From the NCBI RefSeq assembly GCF_001645125.1, contig NZ_LXKA01000351.1, forward strand, positions 1-37,704: 37,704 bases of DNA. Reading direction: 5' to 3'. The first letter of the stretch is position 1. Every line of letters begins with the position of its first letter. This document shows, one piece after another, positions 8,399-17,382 of the stretch. Source of the DNA: Paraburkholderia ginsengiterrae. GTDB lineage: Bacteria > Pseudomonadota > Gammaproteobacteria > Burkholderiales > Burkholderiaceae. The notes below the pieces were generated by a model that did not search any database, was not told the DNA's origin, and saw only the letters and a program-made list of their open reading frames with translations. The translations under genes and the position numbers were made by a program.

Positions 8399-9652
8399 AT
8401 GATTTCTCTTCGCCTTCGCCGTCTGGCATACGCGTCGACTGCGGCCGCCGTGGTCGCCGGCGCACTCTGTTGCGCCGCGGCCGACGCGGCCACGCTGAGC
8501 GTCAACGTATCGGCGCGCGGCAATCAACGCGCGACCTGGCAGGATGCGTTCGACAAGTTCAAGAAAGCCAACCCCGATGTCGATCTCAGAGTGACCTACA
8601 TTGCAGATGATGCATACAAGGTGCAGATAGGCGGCTGGCTCGCCACCGATCCGCCCGATGTCGTCTCGTGGAACGCTGGCGAGCGCATGGCGTATTACGC
8701 GCAGCGTGGTCTGCTTGAGGACCTGTCATCCGACTGGAACAAGAATGGCTGGTCGCAGCAATATGCGTCGGTGAAAGAAGCATCGACGTATCAGGGCAAG
8801 CAGTACGCAGCGCCGCTCGGCTACGACGCCTACGGCTTCTTCTATCGCAAGGATCTGTTCGAGAAGGCCGGTATCAAGGGTGAACCGAAAACGTGGGGTG
8901 AATTTCTCGACGCCTGCAAGAAGCTGAAGGAAAGCGGGGTCGCGCCGATTGTCGTCGGCGCACGCGACAGCTGGACCCTGGCGGCGTGGTTCGACTATCT
9001 CGACCTGCGCATTAACGGCTACGCCTTCCACGAGAAGCTGATGTCAGGCGAAGTCCCGTATACGGACGCCCGTGTCAAAAACGTCTTCACCGCGTGGAAA
9101 AAGTTGATCGACGATCACTATTTCATTGATAACGCGTTGGCCTATGACCTCGATGCGACCACACCGCTCCTCGTGAATGGGAAGGGCGCGATGATGCTTA
9201 TGGGTACGTTCTTCTCCGCACTCATCCCGGCCCCCATCAGAGCCGAGACGGGGTACTTCCGTTTTCCGGTGATCGATGCCAATGTGCCGATCGCCGAGGA
9301 TGGTCCTGTGAATGTGCTGCTGATTCCCGCGAAAGCGAAGAACAAGGCCGATGCCCGCAAACTGCTGGCCTTCATGGAGCAGCCGCAGATCAATGCCGAT
9401 CTGGCGAAGGGCTGGGGGCAGTTGCCGTCGAACAGCCAGGCGACTGAACCTGAAAACGCGATTTCGAAAGTCGGCTTCCAGACGCTGGCGAACACGAGAG
9501 GCGGCATCGCGCAGTTCTATGATCGCGACATGCAGAAGGAAATGGCCGACGAAGGCATGAAGGCGATGCAGCAGTTCTACAGCGATCCGTCGCAACTCGA
9601 CGCCGTGCTCGTCAGCCTCGAAGCGACCCGCAAGCGCATCTACAAGAAGTAA
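8399..9652 (+). CDS. Sugar ABC transporter substrate-binding protein
   Basis: The product is a 417-residue CUT1-type extracellular solute-binding protein (SBP_bac_1 family). An N-terminal signal peptide runs to about residue 31 (AADA followed by ATLSVNVSARG). The mature part has family hallmarks such as YYAQRGLLEDLS, the YDAYGFFYRKDLFEKAGI block and the W-rich hinge. It would capture an oligosaccharide in the periplasm and deliver it to the two permeases encoded next. It follows the ATPase after a 108-base gap, long enough for a processing or attenuation site, although I see no obvious hairpin there. The ligand is not readable. The downstream beta-galactosidase suggests a galactose-containing oligosaccharide. 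Confidence 0.92.
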   Translation: MISLRLRRLAYASTAAAVVAGALCCAAADAATLSVNVSARGNQRATWQDAFDKFKKANPDVDLRVTYIADDAYKVQIGGWLATDPPDVVSWNAGERMAYYAQRGLLEDLSSDWNKNGWSQQYASVKEASTYQGKQYAAPLGYDAYGFFYRKDLFEKAGIKGEPKTWGEFLDACKKLKESGVAPIVVGARDSWTLAAWFDYLDLRINGYAFHEKLMSGEVPYTDARVKNVFTAWKKLIDDHYFIDNALAYDLDATTPLLVNGKGAMMLMGTFFSALIPAPIRAETGYFRFPVIDANVPIAEDGPVNVLLIPAKAKNKADARKLLAFMEQPQINADLAKGWGQLPSNSQATEPENAISKVGFQTLANTRGGIAQFYDRDMQKEMADEGMKAMQQFYSDPSQLDAVLVSLEATRKRIYKK

Positions 9653-9717
9653 GCCCCGGCGTGTCAGCAGAGCAGCAACCGCTGACACGCGCCTTCGATC
9701 TCCGACGAGGCCCGATC

Positions 9718-10623
9718 ATGTCTCATTCCGTAGCGCGCCGCCTACCCGCGGCGCGGCACCGGCACGTCTCTACGACGCGCCGTCATCAGCACTGCGCGGC
9801 GCTTTTGTTCCTGTTGCCGGGTTGTGCGTTGTTTTGCCTGTGCGTGGTCTATCCGATCATCAGCAGCATTTCGCTCAGCTTCTACAACTGGGACGGCATG
9901 ACGCCGAAGACGTTTGCGGGCCTCGATAACTACATCGAACTGTTCCATGCCGATACCTTCTATACGGCGCTCAAGAACAACCTGATCTGGCTCGCGCTGT
10001 TCCTGTTGGCGCCGCCGCTCGGGCTGCTGTTCGCGCTCTATCTGAACCAGCATATCCGTGGCATGCGGGTCGTGAAGTCGCTGTTTTTCGCGCCATTCGT
10101 GCTGTCCGGCGTGGTGGTCGGTCTCGTGTTCGGCTGGTTCTACGATCCCGCTTTCGGCTTGCTGCGTCTGATCGTCGGTCACGGCATTCCCGTGCTCGGC
10201 GATCCGCATACGGTGACTTTCGGCATCATCTTCGCCGCGCTGTGGCCACAGACGCCGTTCTGCATGGTGCTGTATCTCACCGGTCTGACGGGCATCAATC
10301 CGGAAGTGGTCGAGGCGGCGCGCATGGAAGGCGCAAAGGGCGTGCGTCTGCTATGGCACGTGATCCTTCCGCAACTACGGCCCGCCACGTTCATGGCCGT
10401 GGTGCTGACCGTGATCGGCGCGCTGCGCAGCTTCGACCTGATCGCGGTGATGAGCGGCGGCGGTCCCTTCGATAGCTCGACCGTGCTCGCTTATTACATG
10501 TACGACCAGGCGATCAAGTATTACCGCGAAGGTTATTCCGCGGCGATAGCCGTCGTGCTGTTCGCCATCATGCTCGTCTACATCGTGTTTCATCTGCGCC
10601 GCATGCTGCGCGAAGAACGCTGA
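9718..10623 (+). CDS. Sugar ABC transporter permease (MalF/UgpA type)
   Basis: The product is a 301-residue inner-membrane permease with about six membrane helices. The first is near residues 24-48, after a basic histidine/arginine-rich cytoplasmic tail. The coupling loop EAA motif is visible as EAARMEGAKGVRLLWHVILPQL near residue 200. I chose the ATG at 9718 because GAGG lies just upstream. An in-frame GTG at 9661 would add 19 residues, has no ribosome site and nearly abuts the previous stop. It pairs with the next gene to form the translocation pore. Confidence 0.92.
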   Translation: MSHSVARRLPAARHRHVSTTRRHQHCAALLFLLPGCALFCLCVVYPIISSISLSFYNWDGMTPKTFAGLDNYIELFHADTFYTALKNNLIWLALFLLAPPLGLLFALYLNQHIRGMRVVKSLFFAPFVLSGVVVGLVFGWFYDPAFGLLRLIVGHGIPVLGDPHTVTFGIIFAALWPQTPFCMVLYLTGLTGINPEVVEAARMEGAKGVRLLWHVILPQLRPATFMAVVLTVIGALRSFDLIAVMSGGGPFDSSTVLAYYMYDQAIKYYREGYSAAIAVVLFAIMLVYIVFHLRRMLREER

Positions 10624-10642
10624 TTTCCAGGAGTCACGTGTT

Positions 10643-11494
10643 ATGTATCCACTTCCCGTCGAACGCTGGAAACCGTTCAATCGCGCGTTCTATAAAGCCT
10701 CGTTGCCGCTCGCGCTGCTGATCTGGCTGCTGCCCATGCTGGCAGTGCTCGTCACGTCGATCCGCTCGTCGGATGAGTTGTCGCAGGGCGACTACTGGGG
10801 CTGGCCCAGGCATTTCGCGCTGATCGAAAACTACGGCACGGCGCTTACGCAAACGCCGATGCTTCACTACTTCGCCAATAGCGTGCTGATTACGGTACCG
10901 TCGGTGATCGGCGCGATCGCGCTGGCGTCGATGGCGGGGTTTGCTCTCGCGACCTACCGCTTCCCGGGCAACACCGCCGTGCTGTTCGCGTTTGTGGCCG
11001 GCAACTTCGTACCGATCCAGATTCTGATGATCCCGGTGCGCGACATGGCGCTGAAAGTGGGGCTCTTCAATAGCGTGTGGGCGCTGGTGATCTTTCATGT
11101 GTCGTTTCAGACCGGGTTTTGCACGCTGTTTCTGCGCAACTTTATCAAGCAGTTGCCGTTCGAGATGATCGAGGCGGCGCGCGTGGAAGGGGCCCGTGAA
11201 TGGACGATCTATTGGCGCATCGTGCTGCCGCTGATCCGGCCCGCGCTCGCCGCGCTCGGCATCCTTGTGTTCACGTTTGTCTGGAACGACTACTTCTGGG
11301 CGCTGTGCCTCACGCAGGGCGATGAGGCCGCGCCGATCACCGTGGGTGTCGCCGCGCTTAAAGGCCAGTGGACGACGGCATGGAATCTGGTTGCCGCCGG
11401 CTCGGTGCTCGCCGCCTTGCCCTCGGTGCTGATGTTCTTCCTGATGCAGAAGCATTTCGTCGCCGGCCTGACTTTTGGTGCAAGCAAGGGCTGA
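10643..11494 (+). CDS. Sugar ABC transporter permease (MalG/UgpE type)
   Basis: The product is a 283-residue second permease of the importer, with about six helices and the EAA loop EAARVEGAREWTIYWRIVLPLIRP near residue 175. AGGAG precedes the ATG, and the gene starts 19 bases after its partner stops, so the two are translated together. The C-terminal MQKHFVAGLTFGASKG is the usual MalG-class ending. The start is well supported. Confidence 0.93.
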   Translation: MYPLPVERWKPFNRAFYKASLPLALLIWLLPMLAVLVTSIRSSDELSQGDYWGWPRHFALIENYGTALTQTPMLHYFANSVLITVPSVIGAIALASMAGFALATYRFPGNTAVLFAFVAGNFVPIQILMIPVRDMALKVGLFNSVWALVIFHVSFQTGFCTLFLRNFIKQLPFEMIEAARVEGAREWTIYWRIVLPLIRPALAALGILVFTFVWNDYFWALCLTQGDEAAPITVGVAALKGQWTTAWNLVAAGSVLAALPSVLMFFLMQKHFVAGLTFGASKG

Positions 11495-11532
11495 TCGCGC
11501 AGTTTGCCGTCATCTGACAAAGAGACTTTCTC

Positions 11533-13509
11533 ATGCAACTTGGTGTTTGCTACTACCCGGAACAATGGCCGCGTTCGATGTGGGCCGACGATGCAAAACG
11601 TATGGTCGAACTCGGCATCACGCATGTTCGTATCGCCGAATTCGCGTGGAGCCGGATGGAACCACAGGCCGGCGAATTCACCTGGGGCTGGCTCGACGAA
11701 GCCATCGGGACGCTGGCGGCCGCGGGGCTGAAACTCGTGCTGGGCACACCGACGGCCTCGCCGCCGAAGTGGCTGATCGACGCGCACCCGGACGTGTTGC
11801 CTGTGCGTGCGGACGGCGTGCGCTGGAATTTCGGCTCGCGTCGCCACTACGATATTTCCAGCGAAACCTATCGGCGCGAATGCGTGCGCATTGTCACCGC
11901 GATGGCGGAGCGCTACGGAAGGCATCCGTCTATCGTCGCATGGCAGACTGATAACGAACTCGGCTGCCACGAGACCGTGCCGAGCTATTCGAGCGCTGCA
12001 TTAACGCGTTTTCAGACGTGGTTGCGACATCGTTACGAGCGCGTCGAGGTGTTGAACGACACGTGGGGCAACGTGTTCTGGAGCATGGAGTACCCGTCGT
12101 TCGAGGCTATCGGCCTGCCTAATCTCACGCCCACAGATGCGAATCCGATCCATCTGCTCGATTTCCGCCGCTTCATGTCGGACGAGGTGGCGAGCTTCCA
12201 TCGCGAGCAGATCGACGTGCTGCGTGAGCATGCACCCGAGGCGGATCTGCTGCACAACTTCATGGGTTTCTTCACGACCTTCGATCATTACCGTTTCGCC
12301 GAAGACAACGCGCTCGACGTGGCGGCATGGGACAGTTATCCGATCGCACGCACGGAATCGATCGCTCTGCCTGAAGAGCAGAAAGCGCGTTACGCACGCA
12401 CCGCGCATCCCGACGTCTCCGCCTTCGATCACGACCGTTACCGCGCGATCGGCGCTGGCCGATTCTGGGTGATGGAGCAACAGGCAGGACCGGTGAACTG
12501 GGCGCCGTGGAATCCGGTTCCGGCGAAGGGCATGGTCAGGCTGTGGACATATGAAGCGTTCGCACATGGCGCGGAACTGGTGTCGTATTTCCGCTGGCGT
12601 CAGTGTCCGTATGCGCAGGAACAGATGCATTCGGGTCTCAACTTGCCGAACAACGAACTGTCGCCTGGTGGCCTCGAAGTGCAGCAGGCGGCGCGTGAAA
12701 TCGCTTCGTCCATTGCGTTGTCCGGCCTCGGCGCGCCCGCGTGCGCAGCCACCGCGGTCGTGTTTGACTACGAGACGCAGTGGATGTTCGAAATTCAGCG
12801 TCATGGCAAAACTTTCGACTATCAGACGCTGGTGTTCGACTACTACGAGGCGCTGCGCGAACTCGGCCTCGACGTGGATATCGTGTCGAGCAAGGCGGAT
12901 TTGTCGGCTTACAGGCTGGTGGTGGTGCCGAGCATTGCGGTGATCGACGACGTATTGGTCGATCAGATCGAAAAGAGTGCGGCGCAATGGGTTTTTGGTC
13001 CGCGGAGCGGTTCGAAGACCACGACCTTTGCCATTCCTTCGAGCCTGCCACCTGGCGCGTTGCAACGCGTTCTGCCGATGCAGGTGCTCGAAGTCGAAAC
13101 GCTGCGTCCGACGCTCACGCCCTCCGTTGCCGTCGACGACACACAAGGTATCGCGACGCATTGGCGCGAACACGTCCGCGCAAATGGTGAGACACGTGTC
13201 GATGCACGGTTTGACGATTCGTGGCCGGCAGTTCTCGCTAGCGGAAGCGTTCGCTATGTGGCGGGTTGGTTATCGCACGGATTGCACCGCGCGATCTTGC
13301 AGCAGGCGGCGCAGGATGCCGGCATCGAGACGCAACGGCTAGCCGACGGCTTGCGCATTCGCCGACGCGGTGATCTGACCTTCGCATTCAACTTCGGTCC
13401 GGAGCAGGTGCAAGCACCCGCACCGGCAAACGCGACTTTTGTGCTCGGGCAGCCGCAGTTGAAAACCGGCGACGTTTGCGCGTGGACGGACGTAGAAACC
13501 AACACATGA
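11533..13509 (+). CDS. GH42 beta-galactosidase
   Basis: The product is a 658-residue glycoside hydrolase family 42 enzyme, the usual size for the family. The TIM barrel fills residues 1-380 and starts with the characteristic MQLGVCYYPEQW. The acid/base is E142 in WQTDNELGCH and the nucleophile is E315 in WVMEQQAGPVNW. A trimerisation, glutamine-amidotransferase-like domain follows at about 390-590, then a small beta domain. There is no signal peptide, so it acts in the cytoplasm on imported galactosides. GH42 enzymes often prefer plant galactan or galacto-oligosaccharides over lactose. It is the last gene of the operon, starting 38 bases after the second permease. No clear terminator follows. 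Confidence 0.95.
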   Translation: MQLGVCYYPEQWPRSMWADDAKRMVELGITHVRIAEFAWSRMEPQAGEFTWGWLDEAIGTLAAAGLKLVLGTPTASPPKWLIDAHPDVLPVRADGVRWNFGSRRHYDISSETYRRECVRIVTAMAERYGRHPSIVAWQTDNELGCHETVPSYSSAALTRFQTWLRHRYERVEVLNDTWGNVFWSMEYPSFEAIGLPNLTPTDANPIHLLDFRRFMSDEVASFHREQIDVLREHAPEADLLHNFMGFFTTFDHYRFAEDNALDVAAWDSYPIARTESIALPEEQKARYARTAHPDVSAFDHDRYRAIGAGRFWVMEQQAGPVNWAPWNPVPAKGMVRLWTYEAFAHGAELVSYFRWRQCPYAQEQMHSGLNLPNNELSPGGLEVQQAAREIASSIALSGLGAPACAATAVVFDYETQWMFEIQRHGKTFDYQTLVFDYYEALRELGLDVDIVSSKADLSAYRLVVVPSIAVIDDVLVDQIEKSAAQWVFGPRSGSKTTTFAIPSSLPPGALQRVLPMQVLEVETLRPTLTPSVAVDDTQGIATHWREHVRANGETRVDARFDDSWPAVLASGSVRYVAGWLSHGLHRAILQQAAQDAGIETQRLADGLRIRRRGDLTFAFNFGPEQVQAPAPANATFVLGQPQLKTGDVCAWTDVETNT

Positions 13510-14023
13510 ACCCGCCCGCTGGCACGGTCGCGGTGCTCGCCGAGCGGATGAGATTGACTGGGAAATATTGCGTGTGTTGCCTGGTTTGATGCGGTCTACG
13601 GCGGCTCCAAGGGCGTCGCCGTCGATGATGTGAAGGTCTATCACCCTGACTTTAAACGGACGGGTCAAGACTAACGTTGCCGCGACCGTCACTGCGCCGC
13701 ACAATCGGCAATCAGTCATATAATTCGGATACCGAAATAATGTCAAAAGAAATACCGGCATTGACACATGGGTGAAAACACGTAGGCATTTTCGGACAAC
13801 GGGCTATGCACTATCGGACGATTCGACGCCCGCCGGATATCAATAGAAAATAGGCACATCCAGTTCCAGTTCCAGTTCGCACGTGCTTTTGCATGTGATG
13901 CAATCGGTCCGGGCTTGCGGCCGTTGCGGCTGCATCCAATTGACCGCCGCGAACCCTCTGATGAATTCGAACCCGTTTGCGAATCCGCGGACGCGCGCTT
14001 CATGACTGGAAGAGAGGCACGTC
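13510..14023. other. 514-base intergenic region without a convincing gene
   Basis: Neither strand carries a coding frame I trust. Just after the GH42 stop, 13594-13672 can be read on the plus strand as a short GC-rich open stretch (GGSKGVAVDDVKVYHPDFK...) without a start, which may be a gene remnant or chance. The middle part is unusually AT-rich for this window and holds a promoter-like site with a palindrome (13717-13746). Positions 13860-13877 are three tandem copies of a CCAGTT hexamer. Confidence 0.6.
13717..13746 (-). promoter_or_regulatory. Orphan minus-strand promoter with a palindrome in its spacer
   Basis: Read on the minus strand, a perfect -35 TTGACA (13746-13741) is followed after 18 bases by TATATG (13722-13717). 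The spacer holds the 13-bp palindrome TTCGGTATCCGAA (13736-13724). The site looks like an operator-controlled promoter, but it points towards the 3' end of the GH42 gene with no recognisable gene in between. On the plus strand a second TTGACA lies at 13761-13766 without a good -10 box. Confidence 0.4.
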
Positions 14024-14971
14024 ATGCATAGCGAACCCAGCAAGATCGTTGTCACCGGCATCATCGTCAGCGCGGTTGCGATTGTGGCGCTCGTCTCGCA
14101 GTCCGGGACACACTGGTTGTCGATGGACGACGCTGGACCGGTGCACGTCGACGAGCCGGTTAACCGCACGCTCGGCAACATGGTGAGCGGTGTGGTTAAG
14201 CCGGGCCCGGTCGTCACTCGTCGCGATGCAGGCGCAACGAAGGCCGGCGCACCGCAGGCTGCACGCCAGAGCCCGCCACGCAACGATCTTGCCGCCGCCC
14301 AAACGCAGCTCGACGGGCACGATAGCGGCGTTCAGGCGCACACGGATACCGGACAGCGTGCGGCGCCGGCCGCGCGAGTGGAGAAGAAGCCAGCGGCACA
14401 GGCACAGCCGCAGTCGACGCCGCTTCGAACCTCAGCGCCGAAGGCGAGGCACAGCCACTCGCATGAAACCCGCGTCGCTGTGCACGGCGCGCCCGCCAAC
14501 CGCGCGCCGCGCAACAACGCGAACGACCAGAAGGTGTTGGACAAGCTGGTAGCCCGCCTCAATCGCAATAGCGGCCATAGCGCGCCTGGAGCTAAGGCGT
14601 CGGTGGCGCGCACACCCGCTGTGGCGAATCAATCTTCTGCCACGCCTGTCGAGTTGAAAGGCACGCCGAACACAAACAGTGTGTCCGCTGTACCGCCACT
14701 ATTGCCGCCGATTCTGTCAGCGCCGCAAGCCGAATCAACTTCTCCCGCAGCCTCGCCGTCGCCGACCGTTCAATCGGCGCCGTCACCGGCGGTTCCATCG
14801 CCGCCGTCCGAGGACGCGCCGGTGCAATTGGACGCCACACCGAAAACACGCGCGCAGGTGCGCTCGGAAATCGGCCGGGCTCGCGAGGAGGGAAAACTTC
14901 CTGCCTTCGGAAATCCGGACCCCGCCGGGCCAGCCGGCGCACCGAGTCTGACCAACACGCCACGTCCGTGA
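14024..14971 (+). CDS. Membrane-anchored Ala/Pro-rich protein with DUF4148-like C-terminus
   Basis: The product is a 315-residue protein of unknown function. Residues 8-26 form one hydrophobic segment (IVVTGIIVSAVAIVALVSQ), probably a signal anchor. Residues 45-270 are low-complexity, rich in Ala, Pro, Ser, Thr and basic residues, and probably unstructured in the periplasm. The last 45 residues contain TRAQVRSEIGRAREEGKLPAFG, which resembles the DUF4148 motif of small secreted Burkholderia proteins. A GAGAGG ribosome site supports the ATG. The proline-rich linker suggests it spans the periplasm or tethers something, but no function can be assigned. SurE is convergent, 18 bases away. Confidence 0.7.
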   Translation: MHSEPSKIVVTGIIVSAVAIVALVSQSGTHWLSMDDAGPVHVDEPVNRTLGNMVSGVVKPGPVVTRRDAGATKAGAPQAARQSPPRNDLAAAQTQLDGHDSGVQAHTDTGQRAAPAARVEKKPAAQAQPQSTPLRTSAPKARHSHSHETRVAVHGAPANRAPRNNANDQKVLDKLVARLNRNSGHSAPGAKASVARTPAVANQSSATPVELKGTPNTNSVSAVPPLLPPILSAPQAESTSPAASPSPTVQSAPSPAVPSPPSEDAPVQLDATPKTRAQVRSEIGRAREEGKLPAFGNPDPAGPAGAPSLTNTPRP

Positions 14972-14989
14972 GGCGGCGCGGAGAGCCGG

Positions 14990-15769
14990 CTACGTCAGCG
15001 AAGCCGCGAGTCGCGCGAAGGTGGGCTCGTCGGTACGATCGAAAGCGAGCGGCGTGACCGACACGCGGCCGGACGCCACCACTGCCGTTTCGCTGCCGGG
15101 ATCGTTCGCGCGCGCGCCGCGCTGAAAACGCAACCAGTGATACGCCATGCCGCGAGGATCGACGTGCGGCAACACGTCGATATCTTCGACGAGTCCAACA
15201 CCCTGGCGCGTCGGCGTGAGCGGGCCGGCCGCCGCCGCATCGACATCGGGAAAGTTGATGTTCAGGCAGGTGGGAGCGGCAAGCCCGATCGCGAGCAACT
15301 GGCGGATCACATTGGGTGCGAGCGCGCGTGCCGTATCCCAGCGCACATTGTCGCGGTTGCTGAAGGTCTGGCTCAGCGCGAAGGACGGCAGCCCAAGCAG
15401 CAGGCCGGTCATCGCCGCGCCGACCGTGCCTGAGAACATCGTCTCCACACCAAGATTGCCACCGCGATTGATGCCGGAAAGCACCAGCGTAGGCGGCGCT
15501 TCGCGCATCAGATGGCGCACGCCCATCACGACGCAATCGCCGGGTGTGCCGGTCACGCCGAAACGCCGTTCGCCCTGGCGGCTCACGCGCAGCGGCGAAT
15601 GCAGGCTGATCGAATGCGATGTGCCGCTCTGATCGTGCTCGGGTGCGACCACCCAGACTTCGTGCGCGAGTTCGGCGGCCACCGCTTCGAGCACGGCGAG
15701 ACCGGGGGCGTCGATACCGTCGTCGTTCGTCAATAACACGCGCGGCACTTTGGATTCAGGGGCGGACAT
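14990..15769 (-). CDS. surE: 5'/3'-nucleotidase SurE
   Basis: SurE removes phosphate from nucleoside 5'- and 3'-monophosphates and short polyphosphates in the cytoplasm. The 259-residue protein begins with the diagnostic LLTNDDGIDAPGL, where D16 and D17 bind the metal. It continues with APEHDQSGTSHSIS and SGINRGGNLG. I chose the ATG at 15769 because AGGAG lies upstream. A start 15 residues earlier lacks a site. The usual genomic partners of SurE (pcm, nlpD, rpoS) are absent here, so this is probably a second, stand-alone paralogue. Confidence 0.94.
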   Translation of the reverse strand: MSAPESKVPRVLLTNDDGIDAPGLAVLEAVAAELAHEVWVVAPEHDQSGTSHSISLHSPLRVSRQGERRFGVTGTPGDCVVMGVRHLMREAPPTLVLSGINRGGNLGVETMFSGTVGAAMTGLLLGLPSFALSQTFSNRDNVRWDTARALAPNVIRQLLAIGLAAPTCLNINFPDVDAAAAGPLTPTRQGVGLVEDIDVLPHVDPRGMAYHWLRFQRGARANDPGSETAVVASGRVSVTPLAFDRTDEPTFARLAASLT

Positions 15770-16015
15770 CGCGGCAAACTCCTCTTCGCAGGTAATGAAA
15801 GGCAAGGACGGCAAGGTCCATTATCCGGCGATTGGCGAGCGCGTGCGCCGAAACACCTTGCCGCAGGCATGGCAATCTTCGGGGCGCCAACCCACAATGG
15901 CGCGTTTGTGTACCATGCGAATTGCTTCGTGCGCGCCCGCTCGGCTGATCGCGAGCGAGCCGTGTGACTGAACGGCAGCCGCACGTTATCCATTGCTCTA
16001 AACCGGATCAACGCC

Positions 16016-17179
16016 ATGCAGATAGAACCGTTTGAGATTGCTATCGCCGATCACGACATCGACGATCTTCGGCGGCGCATTCGCGCAACACGCTGGGCGC
16101 CGGCCACGCCATCGCCGGCCTGGCAGCAGGGTGTGGACGGTGCATGGCTGCGCGATCTGGCCGAGTATTGGGCCGGACATTTCGATTGGCGCGCCGCCGA
16201 GCGCAAGCTGAACCGGCAGCCGCAATTCATGGCCGATGTCGACGGGCAGCGCGTGCATTTCGTCCACCGGCGTGGCGTCGGTCCCGCGCCTTACCCGCTC
16301 GTGCTCACGCATGGCTGGCCGGGCTCGTTCTTCGAGTTCCATACGTTGATAGACCTGCTGTGCGATCCGGGCGCGCACGGCGGCGATCCCGCTGACGCCT
16401 TCGACGTGGTGGTGCCGTCGCTGCCGGGCTTCGCATTTTCGCAAGCGCCCGCGCGGCCCGGCATGTCCTCGTTCCAGGTGGCGGACTTGTGGGCCTCGCT
16501 GATGCACGGCCTCGGCTATGCGCGCTTCGGTGCACAGGGCGGCGATCTCGGCGCGGGGGTGTCGATCGCGCTTGCCGCGCGGCATGCGCAGGCCGTCGAC
16601 GCCATTCACCTCAACTTCTTGCCCAGTTCGTACGAGCCGGCCATTGGCGCGGAGCAGGAGGCGCTCTCACCGCCAGAGGAAGCCTATCTGCGGGAGAAAA
16701 ACGAGTGGGCCGCGCTCGAAGGCGGCTATGCCCATATGCACGGCACCAAACCGCTCACGCTCGCCGCGTCGCTCAACGATTCGCCGGTGGGTCTGGCGGC
16801 ATGGATCGGCGAGAAGTTTCGCGCGTGGAGCGATTGTGCCGGCGACGTCGAACGGGTGTTCCCGAAAGACGAACTGCTCACCAATATCTCGCTCTACTGG
16901 CACACGCAGTGCATCGGCCCGTCTATTCAGATGTACTGGGAAAACCGTCTGCAGCCAATGCGCTTCGCAGGAGCGCAACGTGTCGCGCCGCCGGTGGGCT
17001 TCGCTCGTTTTCCGAAGGAGATCCACCGTCCGCCGCGCAGCTGGCTCGAAAGAACCTTCGACGTCGTGCATTGGACCGAGATGCCGGCGGGCGGACATTT
17101 CGCCGCGATGGAGCAGCCTGATCTGCTGTGTGCCGAGATCCGGCAGTTTTTCCAGCCATGGCGGCAGCCGCGGCGCTAA
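16016..17179 (+). CDS. Epoxide hydrolase, alpha/beta-hydrolase with EHN domain
   Basis: The product is a 387-residue microsomal-type epoxide hydrolase. The N-terminal EHN lid domain covers residues 1-110 ([22 protein letters not shown]). The catalytic core has the oxyanion HGWPGS at 99-104, nucleophile D177 in AQGGDLGAG and catalytic H361 in PAGGHFAAMEQP. It would open epoxides to diols through an ester intermediate. There is no signal peptide, so the protein is cytoplasmic. It is not obviously part of an operon: SurE is divergent upstream and the regulator downstream is 203 bases away. The physiological substrate is unknown. Confidence 0.9.
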   Translation: MQIEPFEIAIADHDIDDLRRRIRATRWAPATPSPAWQQGVDGAWLRDLAEYWAGHFDWRAAERKLNRQPQFMADVDGQRVHFVHRRGVGPAPYPLVLTHGWPGSFFEFHTLIDLLCDPGAHGGDPADAFDVVVPSLPGFAFSQAPARPGMSSFQVADLWASLMHGLGYARFGAQGGDLGAGVSIALAARHAQAVDAIHLNFLPSSYEPAIGAEQEALSPPEEAYLREKNEWAALEGGYAHMHGTKPLTLAASLNDSPVGLAAWIGEKFRAWSDCAGDVERVFPKDELLTNISLYWHTQCIGPSIQMYWENRLQPMRFAGAQRVAPPVGFARFPKEIHRPPRSWLERTFDVVHWTEMPAGGHFAAMEQPDLLCAEIRQFFQPWRQPRR

Positions 17180-17382
17180 CCTGATCGGGCGCGAACGGCC
17201 CGCAGGTGACGCGTACGCCACCCATTATCTTTAATCATTAAATTTGGTCAGTTCATGCGGAAAACGCCACACCAGCACGTATGATGAACGCTCGCATGGG
17301 ATAACCGGAACTACGCAGCGGCGAGCGCCACTTTGCAATACGGTTCAGGGCGGCCGCGGCAGGTCAATCAACAACAAGAACG

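Noticed and set aside
13594-13672. Open plus-strand stretch after the GH42 stop as a small gene
   Set aside because: It has no start codon or ribosome site and no recognisable family. I describe it as a possible remnant only.
17230-17242. TTTAATCATTAAA upstream of the VpsR-like gene as a third site for the LacI-type regulator
   Set aside because: It is a near match to the operator but lacks one of the two central bases, so the half-sites are out of register for a LacI dimer. AT-rich palindromes of this kind also arise by chance.
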